Below, one piece after another: positions 37,415-49,798 of a stretch of 64,000 nucleotides of DNA. Positions within the stretch are counted from its first letter, which is position 1. Each line of letters begins with the position of its first letter. The notes beneath the pieces are model-generated. The model did no database searches and was not told where the DNA came from. It was given only the letters and a program-made list of their open reading frames with translations. The stretch spans positions 6,123,001 to 6,187,000 of the forward strand of contig CM073562.1 in the NCBI GenBank assembly GCA_037074615.1, given 5' to 3'. The DNA is from Leucaena leucocephala (lineage: Eukaryota > Streptophyta > Magnoliopsida > Fabales > Fabaceae). The position numbers and the translations under genes are program-made.

Positions 37415-37566
37415 AGGTGAGCATTGTCGTAGTAAAGTTGTTGTTATGTAATTTAGAGGTTATGTTTAAATCCTAGAAATAATATTTTTTTGTGGAGGTA
37501 ATGTTGCATACATCTACTCCTCCTCATTGTCATTTGATGGAAGCCTCATGTACTAGGTTGCCTTTT
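37415..37566 (+). mobile_element. Au-SINE-like short interspersed element
   Basis: The order of motifs follows plant Au SINEs: GTGAGCATTGTCGTAGTAAA (A-box region), GTTGTTGTTATGTAATTTAGAGG, GTTTAAATCCTAG (decayed B-box), then TGCATACATCTACTCC and CTCATGTACTAGGTTGCCTTTT at the tail. A short CATAAA occurs on both sides. The body is strongly mutated. Confidence 0.72.
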
Positions 37567-38909
37567 CCATAAACTGATATATTGCTATTTTTTTAAAAAT
37601 TTTAACGGTATCGTTTCAAGCTCAACAATGAGAAAAAATATATATAATCCAAGTTAGTTGACCCTTCAATACTCTTGACTGACCGATTAGGAGGATTAGA
37701 TTTTTGGTTCAATAATCTAGCTGACTAGGGAATGAAAATACATTTTAGAAAGAAAAAAATATGTCCAAGCATTCAAGATTGAGAGAGATGGCACAATTAA
37801 TGATAAATCAAAAAGGTTTGGATTCCCTAACTTGCAAGGCTTCTTATTGAGATGTGATTTGTGTTCTTCAATTGTCTAATTCCAGTCTGTTATATGCTTT
37901 CCATCACGAAATCTTTCGTTCTTATTGTATATACACACCCACCTGAATTTATTTATTTTTCCCTATAGAATTGAATAATTGAGGCCATTATAATTATTAT
38001 ATAATTCAAAATATTTTTTCATCGAATACGATGGATTAAATGGTAAACGAGCCAAGTATGATCATGGATTTAAATATTGTTGTGGAGAATATTAAGAGAA
38101 ATATGCAGTCCTATTTAAGAACAACAATGCTAAAATTTAAATTAATTGATAATACTGAATATATCATAGTATAATTAATTAAAGAATAATAAAAGGTAGG
38201 TAATTTTCAACTCATTTATATAAAAATCGGAAATTTTCAATGGAGAAATAATAAGAAAACGATAATGAAAATTAAGAAGAAATTAATAAAGAGGGAAAAC
38301 AATTAGAGTATGTTCTGTGAATTTAAATAAAATGTCAGTTCATGATAAAAAATAAAGATGTCAGTCATAAAAAAATTAAAATGTTAAATAATGATTTTAG
38401 TCATTTGTTTTTTTTTTTTTGCTTCAAATTTATTTAATAGATTAGATCATTAAAAGGATATTAAGAGTATTAATCCACGATTGAATATAATATTCACATA
38501 TAAATCACAAATAATTCAATAAAATAAAGTTCTTAAAACATAAATATGATAAACTACTATTTTTTAACTCAATAATATTATTTTAAGTTTAATAGAGAGA
38601 GAAAAATATAAAATTTAACATGATTAATATGTCAAAAACTCTTGATTATATCACTCAAAAGACTAATTTTTCGGTTTATTCTTAATCAGATCACTTATAT
38701 CATTGATATGACCGATCAACCCAAATTAAATTTTAATAGTATGCTTAATCATCATTATCAAACTATTAAATTTAATTTTCTTAAAATTATAAGTTAAACA
38801 TGTTATATATAATATTGGCACTCAAAGACCACAGAATTGCCTACCACACACAATACATTGATTTCAATATCTTATGACTTGTGATGCACGTAAGAGAGTG
38901 AGTTACAAC

Positions 38910-38918
<9 letters not shown>

Positions 38919-38949
<31 letters not shown>
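38919..38949. repeat. (AT)15 microsatellite
   Basis: AT repeat next to ACAC/ATAC variants. It gives rise to short spurious frames on both strands. Confidence 0.95.
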
Positions 38950-38951
<2 letters not shown>

Positions 38952-41900
38952 TGCACACACATACATGCACAGAGGATCATTTATTTTTGGATTGTTTGGC
39001 CAATCAAATTTTTGGTATCTGTCAATTTCGTGCCGAAAGAGATAAATGTTATCTTCACTTGGAAGCAATGCAAATAATATTTGAGGAATTTCTTGGTTGG
39101 GTTTATCAATTTTTTCATAAAGTTAACTTCATAAAAAAAATTCATAGTTGATTACTTGTTTTATTTTTTAATTATCAAGTCTAAACTATTTTTTTCAAAG
39201 GAATATACTATTTTCTTAATGTTAGAAAAAAAAAACTTTTTTGAACTGAATTTTATTTCATAATTTTAAGGGTAAGTTTAAAAATATATAATAAAATACT
39301 AGGAAAAATAACTTAGTTAATGGAGAAAACTTAAATCACCTCACTTGTATCTATTTCGTCAAATTCTCATCTCACTTTGTCACGTGCCTTATTTTTTTAA
39401 TATATTCATTTAGCTTTAATTCACATAAAAAATAATATATATGATAAAGTGTGATTAGAAAATTTGATATAATAGATATTAGAAACTTGATGTAAATATA
39501 GAATTTAGTTGAATTCAACTCTATAAATATTACTTCTCTAGCTATGGGTCAAATTTAACTCAATAGTATTTAATGTTGGCATTGGAACATATTTTTCCAA
39601 TTATTCTCTATAAATTTTATTTGATATCGTGTAACTTTATTTTTATTTCTTCAATATTTCTCTATTAGTAGTAGATATCATATATTTTTATTTCAATCTT
39701 TATAGTTTCACTTAATTTTAAATTAAATTCTTGTAATCTTTTCTTTTTGGGTTCTTGTAATTTCCTCTATTAAAGGTTTTAGCCTTATGCGTATGTGAAT
39801 ATTGACTAAATAATATATAAATTGTCACAAAATACAAAGTAGAAAAAGAGATTTTTTAAAAATAAAATTTTTTATTATCGATATAAAAATAAAAATAAAA
39901 ATTTTTATGCTTATAACCATCTCTTTGCATCTATACAAAATCTATCATTTGATTGATTCTAATTTTGTTTAGATTCATATGACAAAATTAATATAAGCTT
40001 ATGTTAAGTGAGAATTTCTACTAACATCATTTCTCTTATAAATTATAAGTATAGGAATTAATACTTGAGAAAACTTTAAGAACATAATAAAAAGAGAGAG
40101 AAAATACATAAACCTAACTAATAATGAGGTAAAATTATAGGGGACTCGCATATTAATTTTTCTTTTTTTAAAAAATAATTTTCCTACCTATTTTATTTTA
40201 ATAAAACTTAAATGTTGGAAAAATGAATATAAATTTTAGGAAGCTTCTAAATTATTACATATATGCATATATATATAGAGAGAGGGGGGGGGATATGCAC
40301 AATACGAAGAGAATACAACTAATTATTACAAACTGACAAAAATGCTAAATCACGCATACACTAAGAAAACAATTTATTTATGTAAAAATATGTAACATGT
40401 TGAAGTGGCGTATGAAAAACAGCTCAATTTTCAAAGCCAGAAGGATCTTTTTTTGTTAACAAATACCTACTTTTATATGATTGCAACCCAAGTTTCCATG
40501 TTTGTCGTCTATACGTTCATTATGGGCATGCATGTATGTAAGATAAAGTGGTCTGTTTGATTTTCCAACACTTCTCTTTTTTTAAGCTGTCAAATTTTTT
40601 TTTTTAGAATTCAACCAGTATCTTCCAAATGAGAGTTAAAGATTAATTCCCCCAAAATTTAAAGATTATCAAAATATTTTTAATCTCTCATAACAAATTT
40701 TTTTTTATACACACAACCTAATTCAAACATATGATATTATATTTAAAAAGTTCAATCATCTACTGTATCGAATTTTGTTAGTTAAGGTATAAAAATTTGT
40801 ATAAAGAGGTATATGTTCATATTTAATTAATTTCTTTTTCTATATGTTTTTCTATGGTATTTCAAATAAGGTTTTAAAAGTTGGATTGGACTAATCAGTT
40901 CAATTGATTAACTGAAAATCGGCTTAGTGTCTAGTTTAGTATTGGGGTAAAATTGGGCATTTTATTTGGCTCGAGCCGGCTGTATAGATAAAAAACTGGT
41001 AAATTGAGAACCGGCTTAAACAAGTTAGAACATTTTTTAAATTTTTAAGGAATTGAAATAATGTTGTTAAGATATATTTTATGCATATATATACATTACA
41101 AGCATTAAAAGAAAAACTAGTGAGGAAATGTGGGGGAAAACATGTACATATATTATAAAACCATAAATTTTAAAAAAATTATATACTTTATATAAATAGT
41201 ATATCTCGTAATTATTTTTTTACTTTTTTAAATTCTAAAATATTTATTAATTTTCTTAAGTTATATTTTTGTAGACCAATAATAACATTTTTGCTAAATT
41301 GAAAAGAAGACAACCTCTCACCTTCTTGCCTTCCAATATTTATATACTAATAAAATGATATTTAATAATAAAAATATTTAAACTCATCATATAAATTTAA
41401 TTTTTTTAAAATAATTTTTTATAAAATTCTACCTCTATCTACTATTATATTTAACATATAAAATTAGAAATATATCAAATTAATCACGGCCAGGATCCAC
41501 CTATTAATCCTTGAACTAGCTACTATATTCCCAATTCATTGATCACTCTATTTTTAGTTCTATATGAAGGAATAGAAGCTGAAATAAAGAATAATATGAC
41601 ACAATTACTTCAATAAAAAATTGAACGAAAATCAAGAAATGTTTGCCACATATAAAGGCATTGCACAACTTGGCCCCTTGAGGCTTGATTTGTATATATG
41701 CAAATAACCATTATAATTTTGTAAATATTTATTATAAACCTCCTACATTTTTACATTTATAGAAATAACTTAATAAATGTTTATTTATCCATTATTTCAC
41801 TAAAATAATATAATATGATAATGGGCAATTTGCATATGGATTAAATTAAAGTACAAGAGGCTATTTACACATCAAAATTTGAGAATTTATTTGCACAAAA

Positions 41901-42713
41901 AAAATAAAATTTTAGGAATTATTTAGTCAATAACATATATTGTATTCCTTATTTGTGACATAATGAAATAATTGATGGAAAGAAAATTATATGCACAAAT
42001 ACAAAAGATTAAAGGGCTATTTGTAAAATAGTTCAAGAGAGTTATGAGCATGAGATAAAGTTTAATTAATTAGGAGAAATTTGAACAATTTAGCCCAGAT
42101 TTTCTTAACTATACAAAAGTTTCATCGCAATGACAGATTTTGTTATGAATTTCGAACTGAATCGCAACATTTCTATTTTCTTTTGGTGAGTTACAAATCT
42201 TTCTCTATTAATTTTTATAAAAATCATCAAGAAATTGAAAATTAATTAAATCATTTCCGTATTCTTTTTCTTCTCTCAATGTCTCTTTCATAATAGCCAA
42301 CCCAAGTTTCTCACTAGCTCAATGTAAATAGGAAGTGGAACGTTGAAGAAGTGGAAAAAAACCAAATTGCATTCTGTAAGAAACCAAGATGATGTATACG
42401 AAGGTTATGAGATACACGAATTTCTCTTTTCGTTTTCTTTTCGAAGAGAACATTGTCTCTTTTCTTTTTCCTTCCAAAATTTCTTTTCATGTGTGCCAAA
42501 TTTGGCTTGACGTTATTCTCTTAGATAGGATAAAAGTTTTTTTTTTATTTCTATACGTGTGGGATTGTTTTTCTAATTTAATCGTTTATGTAATTATTTA
42601 TTTCATTCAACTGTTGACAAATAAAATATTTTTTAGCTTCATCAAATACTTATTTATATCAATTAATTTTGTTCATTAAAACAGAATATTTTGATTTTAG
42701 CTATTGTCATTTC

Positions 42714-42737
42714 ATTATTATTATTATTATTATTATT
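42714..42737. repeat. (ATT)8 microsatellite
   Basis: Uninterrupted ATT repeat. Confidence 0.97.
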
Positions 42738-44311
42738 GTATAATATGTGATATCCAATACTTCTTAGTGTTTAATATATAACCTAATTAAAAAGTTAATC
42801 TTTATCCTAAATATAAGATATATTTTTTATATTTATTAATTTTTTAAATTATCCCTAATATTCCTTCAACAATAATCAAGTAAAAGAGGGAGGAAGATGG
42901 TTATGATATTTTAAAAAAATTATATCATATTAATTAATTTAATTAATTTTCTTAATTTAATTAAATTAGTTATCGATTTATATTCGAGTATTGCTAGACT
43001 TAAAAAAAGAATAATTCTTCTAAAGACATTTGTTATAATCACCCGATATATATATAGGTATTTTTTATTGGAGAGGAACATCAAATTGAAAAATACCCTT
43101 CTATACCCATCCAATTGATGCTGCCAATTCAAGAAAATAAATGGAGAAATATACTTAATCTGTAAAAAACATAACATTAAAAAAAAATAGTTCTATTATG
43201 GGCTAAAATTGTAAATATCTCATTCATTTATGCAACATTAGACATGAGTTTTCATTATTTGGGAGAATCCTTTTTAATTTGTGGGTCAGAGTTTTGGTGA
43301 TATTTAAATAATTTCCCCATACTTTAATTTATTTATATATAAATAATGTTTTCTTAAATAATACTAAATCGTTTGAAGCTTTTATTTATGTTTGACTTTA
43401 TTATATACAAACTAGCCAAGTAAGAAGAGACACATATTCCACTTGTGAATTCACACTCACCTAAATTATAAAACAGAGTATGGGTTTTTTTCTGACTTTC
43501 CCACGTTATCTGAAATGAAGTCAATCATATTTGATAAATGAGTTCACATATAAAATATATATAATAATGGGTTTTAAGTCCATATATTTTTTAGGCCAAA
43601 AGTATATTTGGCAAAATAAAACTCAACAATATTATAATTATAATTACTTTCAAATAAGATATTCAAATCCAAATCTCAAAAGACAACTATGGTTAATGAT
43701 ATTAAAATTTTGAGGAAAAAAAACTATGGTTCTTGACATGAATTAAAATTTTCTTGAGTTAATTTTTTTAGCACTTATCTTCTATATTTTTAATAGACAA
43801 CTTCCATATTTTTAATACTCAAGTTTTTTTTTTTAATTTTTCAGTAGACATGTTTTCAATATGAAAAAAAGAATAAAAGAGAATATTAAAAAAATTGAAA
43901 GATGAGTATTGAAAACATTTAAACTGACTCCTAAAAAAATTGAAAATTTAACTAATAAAAATATTAAAGATAAATACTGAAAACATGGAAGGTTAATACT
44001 AAAAAATAGAAAGTAAGTGCTAAAAAAAGTTATGTTTTTATATTTTTATTATCTCTAACTAATTTTAATTAATTTTTTAAATAACACAATTTAGTTAATT
44101 GTTTCTTATCAAACGAACTATGGCAGTATCACAGTCCAAATATAGGATTTGCATATTTTAGGGTTTTTTCAGTCATTCTCACTACATATCAATTAATTGG
44201 AGTCACCACTCCCTCCTCATGATTTTTATTTTACTTTCAATTTTTATGTCCACTATGCTTAAACATAAGTTCATTTCAAAGGTGTTGAGTTATTTTCACA
44301 AAAATAAAATA

Positions 44312-45013
44312 CTCCTTCTAGTTTTTTATTATAAGGCACTTTTTAATACTATACTTTAGTCCATAATATAAATCATTAAAAAGTTATTAATATTTATTTA
44401 TTAATTTTACCACAATAATTAATATTTAAATATGACTCTTTGTACTTTTCTTTATCCTTCATAATCTTATTAACAACGATAAATTTAAAAAATTTTATCA
44501 ATATAAAATAAATTTAATGAGTTAACAATTATTTTTTTATTTATATAAATTAGTTAAAAATATATTATAATATATACAAGATGATGACTTCTCTTACTTT
44601 TTTCTCTCCTTTAAAATCTTATTAATATGGATAAAGTTTAAAAATTTCACTGCCTACGATTCCTTTTTTTTCTCTCATAAAGGCGGACTTATATATAAAT
44701 AATAATTTATATTTATCTATAAATTTAATATATTTTTTATCTTTATTTCTTAATTAATTATATGTCTCTCTACCTATTCTCTCTTATTTATTTTTTCACT
44801 CATTCTCTTCCTTACCAATTATATTCATAAATAAAAATATATTTAAAAAATAAATTATATTTTTAATATATTTATTATTTTTAATTAATACTTTAATCTG
44901 CGTGATTTGAATAGTTTACTTATAAAAGGATTAAAAAAATATCAATTTAAAATAAATTTAATGAGTCAAAGAGGTGTAATTTCATTTGATATAGAGTGAG
45001 ATACGAAGGGAGG
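44312..45013. mobile_element. Stowaway-like element, about 700 bp
   Basis: Left end CTCCTTCTAGTTTTTTATTA and inverted right end CTCCCTTCGTATCTCACTC have TA at 44310-44311 and 45014-45015. The right end reads GGGAGG, so one extra base may belong to it. It is longer than usual and contains repeated AT-rich segments, so it may be two overlapping copies. Confidence 0.5.
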
Positions 45014-45015
45014 TA

Positions 45016-48000
45016 GTTAATATAGATGGGCTACCACGGCTGGGGCACCGACTGAGAATCAAACTCAGAAGGAAGAGGCAAAGTCAAAGGCACAACCAAC
45101 TCATTTAAACTTTGCCTTTCTAGTACAAAGCATATCATCAGTTCATCACCATGTGCATTCCTCTTCTTACGTTTTTTATTTTTTATTAAAATACACAAAA
45201 CTCTCCTCCAACCTTCGATTAGTTGTTCATAATTTTTTTAATTTTTAAAAATTTAAATTGAAGATCTAATATTTTATATTTTAATTATCAAGTCCTGCCT
45301 TTAAAATTACTATTAAAATGAATAATTTTTATCTTATCATAATTTTTATATTTTTTATATATATTACATTATTTAAAAAATAGTACTTTGACAATTTACA
45401 TGTGATTTTAAATAGTTTATATTTTTATTATTTAAACAATACATGGTCAAATAAATATTTAAAATTCTTTTTAAATTATTTTATATTTTTTAAATATTTA
45501 AAAATTATTTTAAGTTATATGTTAAGTGTCAAGTGTTATTTAAATATTTTATATTTTATAAGTATTTTATTTTAAGTATTTAAGAAAAACTTTAAATTAT
45601 ATGTGAAGTGTCAAATATTTATTTTTTAAATAACATGATAAATAATAAAAAAATATAAAAATTATAACATGGTAAAACTTTTTAACTTTAATAACAATTT
45701 TAACGATAAAATTTTACTAATTAAAATATAAAATATTAAAATTTTTAAAAATTAGGGAGGTTATACTTAATAGAATTAAAAGTTTAAAAGGGGAGGGGGG
45801 GCAGGGTGGGGGGTTGTATTTTTAGATTTTTTTCCCCAAAACGCTCTCTCTTTGTTTGGCCATCTTGTTATCTGTCTTTGTCACCTGCCTGCCTATATCA
45901 TAACTTAATTTCTGTCCATTTCCCTCTCCCTTTCATATTTGTGTTTTTTACTTCTAGAGATTTTTCAATTACCAATAGAAATCAATCTTTTTTTTAATTG
46001 GAGTGGTGGAGTTAGAATTTAAGAATGAGATGATTGCGATTTGAAGACACATATATTACAAAAATTATATAAATTTTGGAGTTAAAAATATATATTTTAT
46101 CTATCTAATCTTAAATATAAGAATTAAATAATTATTTTATAAATATTAAAAACATTGGTTAGTTTAATTTTTTTATAAACCATTGATATCTTGAGCCTAC
46201 CTCATAACTGAGGACTTTATCTAAGCCGAGGCTAATTTAGATTGAGTTGGGTGGGGACCTTTTTTAGGTGGCAAACTCTGCCACTTATATGATTGTATTT
46301 ATAAATTTAAACTTAAAACTTCTATTTAAATCGATACAACTCTCTTACCAGTTGAATCAAATACTTGATGGTAATTAGTTAAATTAATTATTTAATAAAA
46401 TTATATATCAATTTCTTTATAACGTCACTTTTAATCATTTATATTAGATACTACTTATATGATAGAAAATTATCGAGCAATCAATACAAAAAAGTTTTTA
46501 AAAAAATATAAATTTAAAAAATAAAATAAATTAAAATGTTATATTTAGAACAAAAATAAATTTTTTTATTAACTTTTATATTTAGAATTAGGATATAAAA
46601 TACTTACATATGTCTAATTTATCCTCTGGGTAATTTTTAAACATTTCAGCTTAATTTATTATTAGCTCACGGTTTGGTCGATTTGGTTTTGGTCGATTAT
46701 GTCACTGCCTATTGATTTGCTTTTATTGACCAATCCAAGTTATTATTTCTTTCCCATTTGGTTTGGTCAATTTAAATTATTTAGTTTAAATTTATTAAAT
46801 ATTGTAAAATTGGGTCAATTGGCCGACCCAAAACACGGGGGAGTGAGACCGGACCAGAAAAATGAAACATAAGAACTGTTTGCTTATAAAAAAGATTTCG
46901 TTATTCCCTTTTTGTAGATAAGTATAATCATTTTTAAAAAAAATATAAAAAAAATCTTTTTTTTTTTACAAAATTTTTAGAAAGAGATTAAGCTTACCCA
47001 TAATCTAAAGGTAGAATAAAATCTCCTTTTCTCTTAAATAATACAAATATCGGATAGGGCGAGTTATCTATTACTCTTAGATATAAACTTAGGTACCCAG
47101 GAACTAAAATATCTTCTTAAGTATGGCAACTAAAACTATAATAAACTAATATTCTTCAATAATTAAATATATTCTAAATAGATATATATCCCATTCTTTC
47201 ATTCATGAACAAAAAAAAAATCTGTTAGTTATACAAACCTTACCCTCTCCACCGAATTCATAACACTTCACATCAATTTTAAAATCAATGTCAATGTCAA
47301 TGTCAAACTCTACCCCAATGCTATGTGTGATCCGTCCATAGATATTTGACAAAATTTTGTATTAACTCCCAAGAGCCTAACATGAGGGACCTCGTTTCAC
47401 GTTCATCCGGGTTAATGAGCACATGAGATTAGACTAAATACAGTCTTAATGGTCTACATTTAAAATTTTAAACTAATAAATTTTTAAGTAAAAAGTTATA
47501 TTTTGAAAAACTTACAGTTAAAATATTATATTTATTTGATATTATATTTCCATTTGTAATATTTTTAAAAAAAATTAAAAAATAAATTTAGACCTTCTAG
47601 ATTTAGTACCGTAGCTAGATCCCTAACATGAACATTATTTTTTTTGGTTAATAGAATCATTGGTTCATCAAATTTTTTCTTGTTTTAATTTTTATACTTT
47701 GAGTTTTAAACTATATATTTTAGTTAAAGTAATCTAAATCTTTATTAAATTATAGATATTAATTTAGACGGAAGAAAATTTGATAAACTAAAATCTATAA
47801 ATTAAAAAAAATATATTTATATACTTTAAGAGTCTCACGTCATCTGAACTATCCAATTAAAACATAAAATTTATCTTATTTAAATTCTAATTGGCTAATG
47901 ACTCATGAAAGAATTCGCATTTTATTTGTTTTTAAGACAAGGAAACTCTTAACAAGATTTAACAAAATAATAATAAAAAAAAATAATGGAACATTTCTCT

Positions 48001-49798
48001 TAAAACTAAAATAAAATATGAATTACTTTAGTTAGATTTAAATTTAATTGAATATAGTTTAAATTATATGGCATTTAATATTCATAATTTAAAATTTGAT
48101 GGATCAAAACTAAAATAAAAATAAATTTGATGAACTAAAAATTATATTAATACATTTCTTTTTTTTTTTTTGTGGCTTAGGGTCGCTTATTAATATTAAG
48201 AGTAAGCTATATTGATGTCCTCTTGATTTTATCTGAATTATCCAAATTTTTTATATGCTTAACTATTTAACGTTCTTTAAATTGGGGGAGAGAAAGACTA
48301 GACGATTATATTAATAACTATTTAATAATTAATAGGAGCAATGGTGGAATTTCATGAAAACTTTTGACAAATTTGAAAACTTCAATCAATTTTAACAAAT
48401 TTTATTAATCTTGGTGAAGTGATGAAAAAGCCCTTACAAAGGACTGGAAAGACTACTCACTCCATTTCAAAATATTTAGAAAGAAATTTTTATAAAATTA
48501 TATATCAATATATAAGTGAGATAGATTAATTTAAATAAAAATAATAAATAACAGATATAAAATGAATTAAAATCTTCTATTAAAATTAAAACAACCAGTT
48601 CATATATTTAATAACGATTTAATACTAGAGGACTAACATTTATTAATACTTTCCCTGTTACCCCCTTTTTTCCTTCAATAACATTAACTTATTCAACCCA
48701 TTAATTAGGGACAAATTTGGCAATATAATCGATATTTTAATGTATTTAACCCTTAAACATTTGACAGTCAAAAGGAGTACTATGTAATAAGCCATCCTAT
48801 TTATAATTCAATAAGTATGTCATATTTCTGAAATTACGTGCAGCATGTCCTAGGCATTATTTTCTTCAAGCGTTTGCTTGCCTTGTATTCTTTAAAAGAG
48901 ACATCTACGTAACAACCATAATATTGATGAGAAATGTCATTTTATTTTCTAATATTGAAATTGTGCTTGCAAGAAGTTCCCCAAACTTATGAAGCATTTG
49001 CTTAATGATGTATACTATGCAGCCTTCAAAAGATTCACACTGAAGTTGCTGAGCCCTATCATTCCGATATATTCTTCAACTAGATTCCACTCCATATATC
49101 ATACTGTCCCCACAAGTCATTTGCACCTCATTCTCACATCCTAAGGAATGTATTAAACTAATAAAATTTCTTACATTTGCCCCTACTAAATAAAGGGTAT
49201 TAAAAAAAACATACTGCACATTTTCTCTCACCTATCTCTACCTTTAAAGAAAGGGTAAAATTGGAAAAGAGCTATTAATTACCTTCCAAGTCACTTTAAA
49301 TATAGGAACAAACTTTTCACAAGTGACTTACATATAAAAACATAATGCTAATGCGGGGAGTAATTGCATTATCCAAGCTAACATTTTACCAGAGAATTAT
49401 AGATATAGATTCAGTGCCACATTTTGGTCATGTTAGAGCATACAACAGACAGATCAAAAGAAAATTAGCATATTCCTGGAGAGCAACAGAGATAGAAACT
49501 ATACAAATTGGGAAACATGAATATGTGATGAGCGTGACATCCCACACGATCAATTAATCCTCAAGACCTTGAATGGACATTATCACAAATCACTAAACAA
49601 ACGCTTACATCTACCGAATCTAATCACTGGGCTTCAGAAACAAAGGAGCACTTAGCAACTACTATCTTATTTCTTTATAGTCTATCATATAATAATGCAA
49701 AATGCAAACTGTAAAACCGATCACTCACCACTAATGAGTCACAAGGCAGAGCTAGAAGACAAGATGCTTCAACAGCTTTCAAAATTATACATCATCTT
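45016..49798. other. Intergenic region downstream of PRP3
   Basis: No gene is seen. A GC-richer patch lies at 45025-45165. A hairpin TTGGGTC / GACCCAA is at 46810-46831 inside GGTTTGGTC-rich sequence (46660-46860). A Stowaway-like edge (CTACTCACTCCATTTC, 48451) may pair with AAAGGAGTAC at 48772-48781. From about 49600 the sequence should contain the PRP3 3' UTR. Confidence 0.55.
45790..45813 (+). other. G-quadruplex-forming tract
   Basis: Four G-runs of 3 to 7 are separated by A, CA and T: it can fold as an intramolecular quadruplex. It is isolated in AT-rich DNA, followed by a CT-rich stretch to 45960. No gene could be assigned to it. Confidence 0.8.

Larger units (their letters stand above)
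37567..44311. other. Gene-free AT-rich region
   Basis: Only AT and ATT microsatellites and low-complexity sequence are seen. The 40880-41030 segment (GGATTGGACTAATCAGTTC, GAGCCGGCTG, GAGAACCGGCTTAA) is GC-richer and looks like a dispersed repeat without clear ends. Short frames at 42389-42679 and 42920-43177 are AT-driven and unsupported. Confidence 0.6.
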
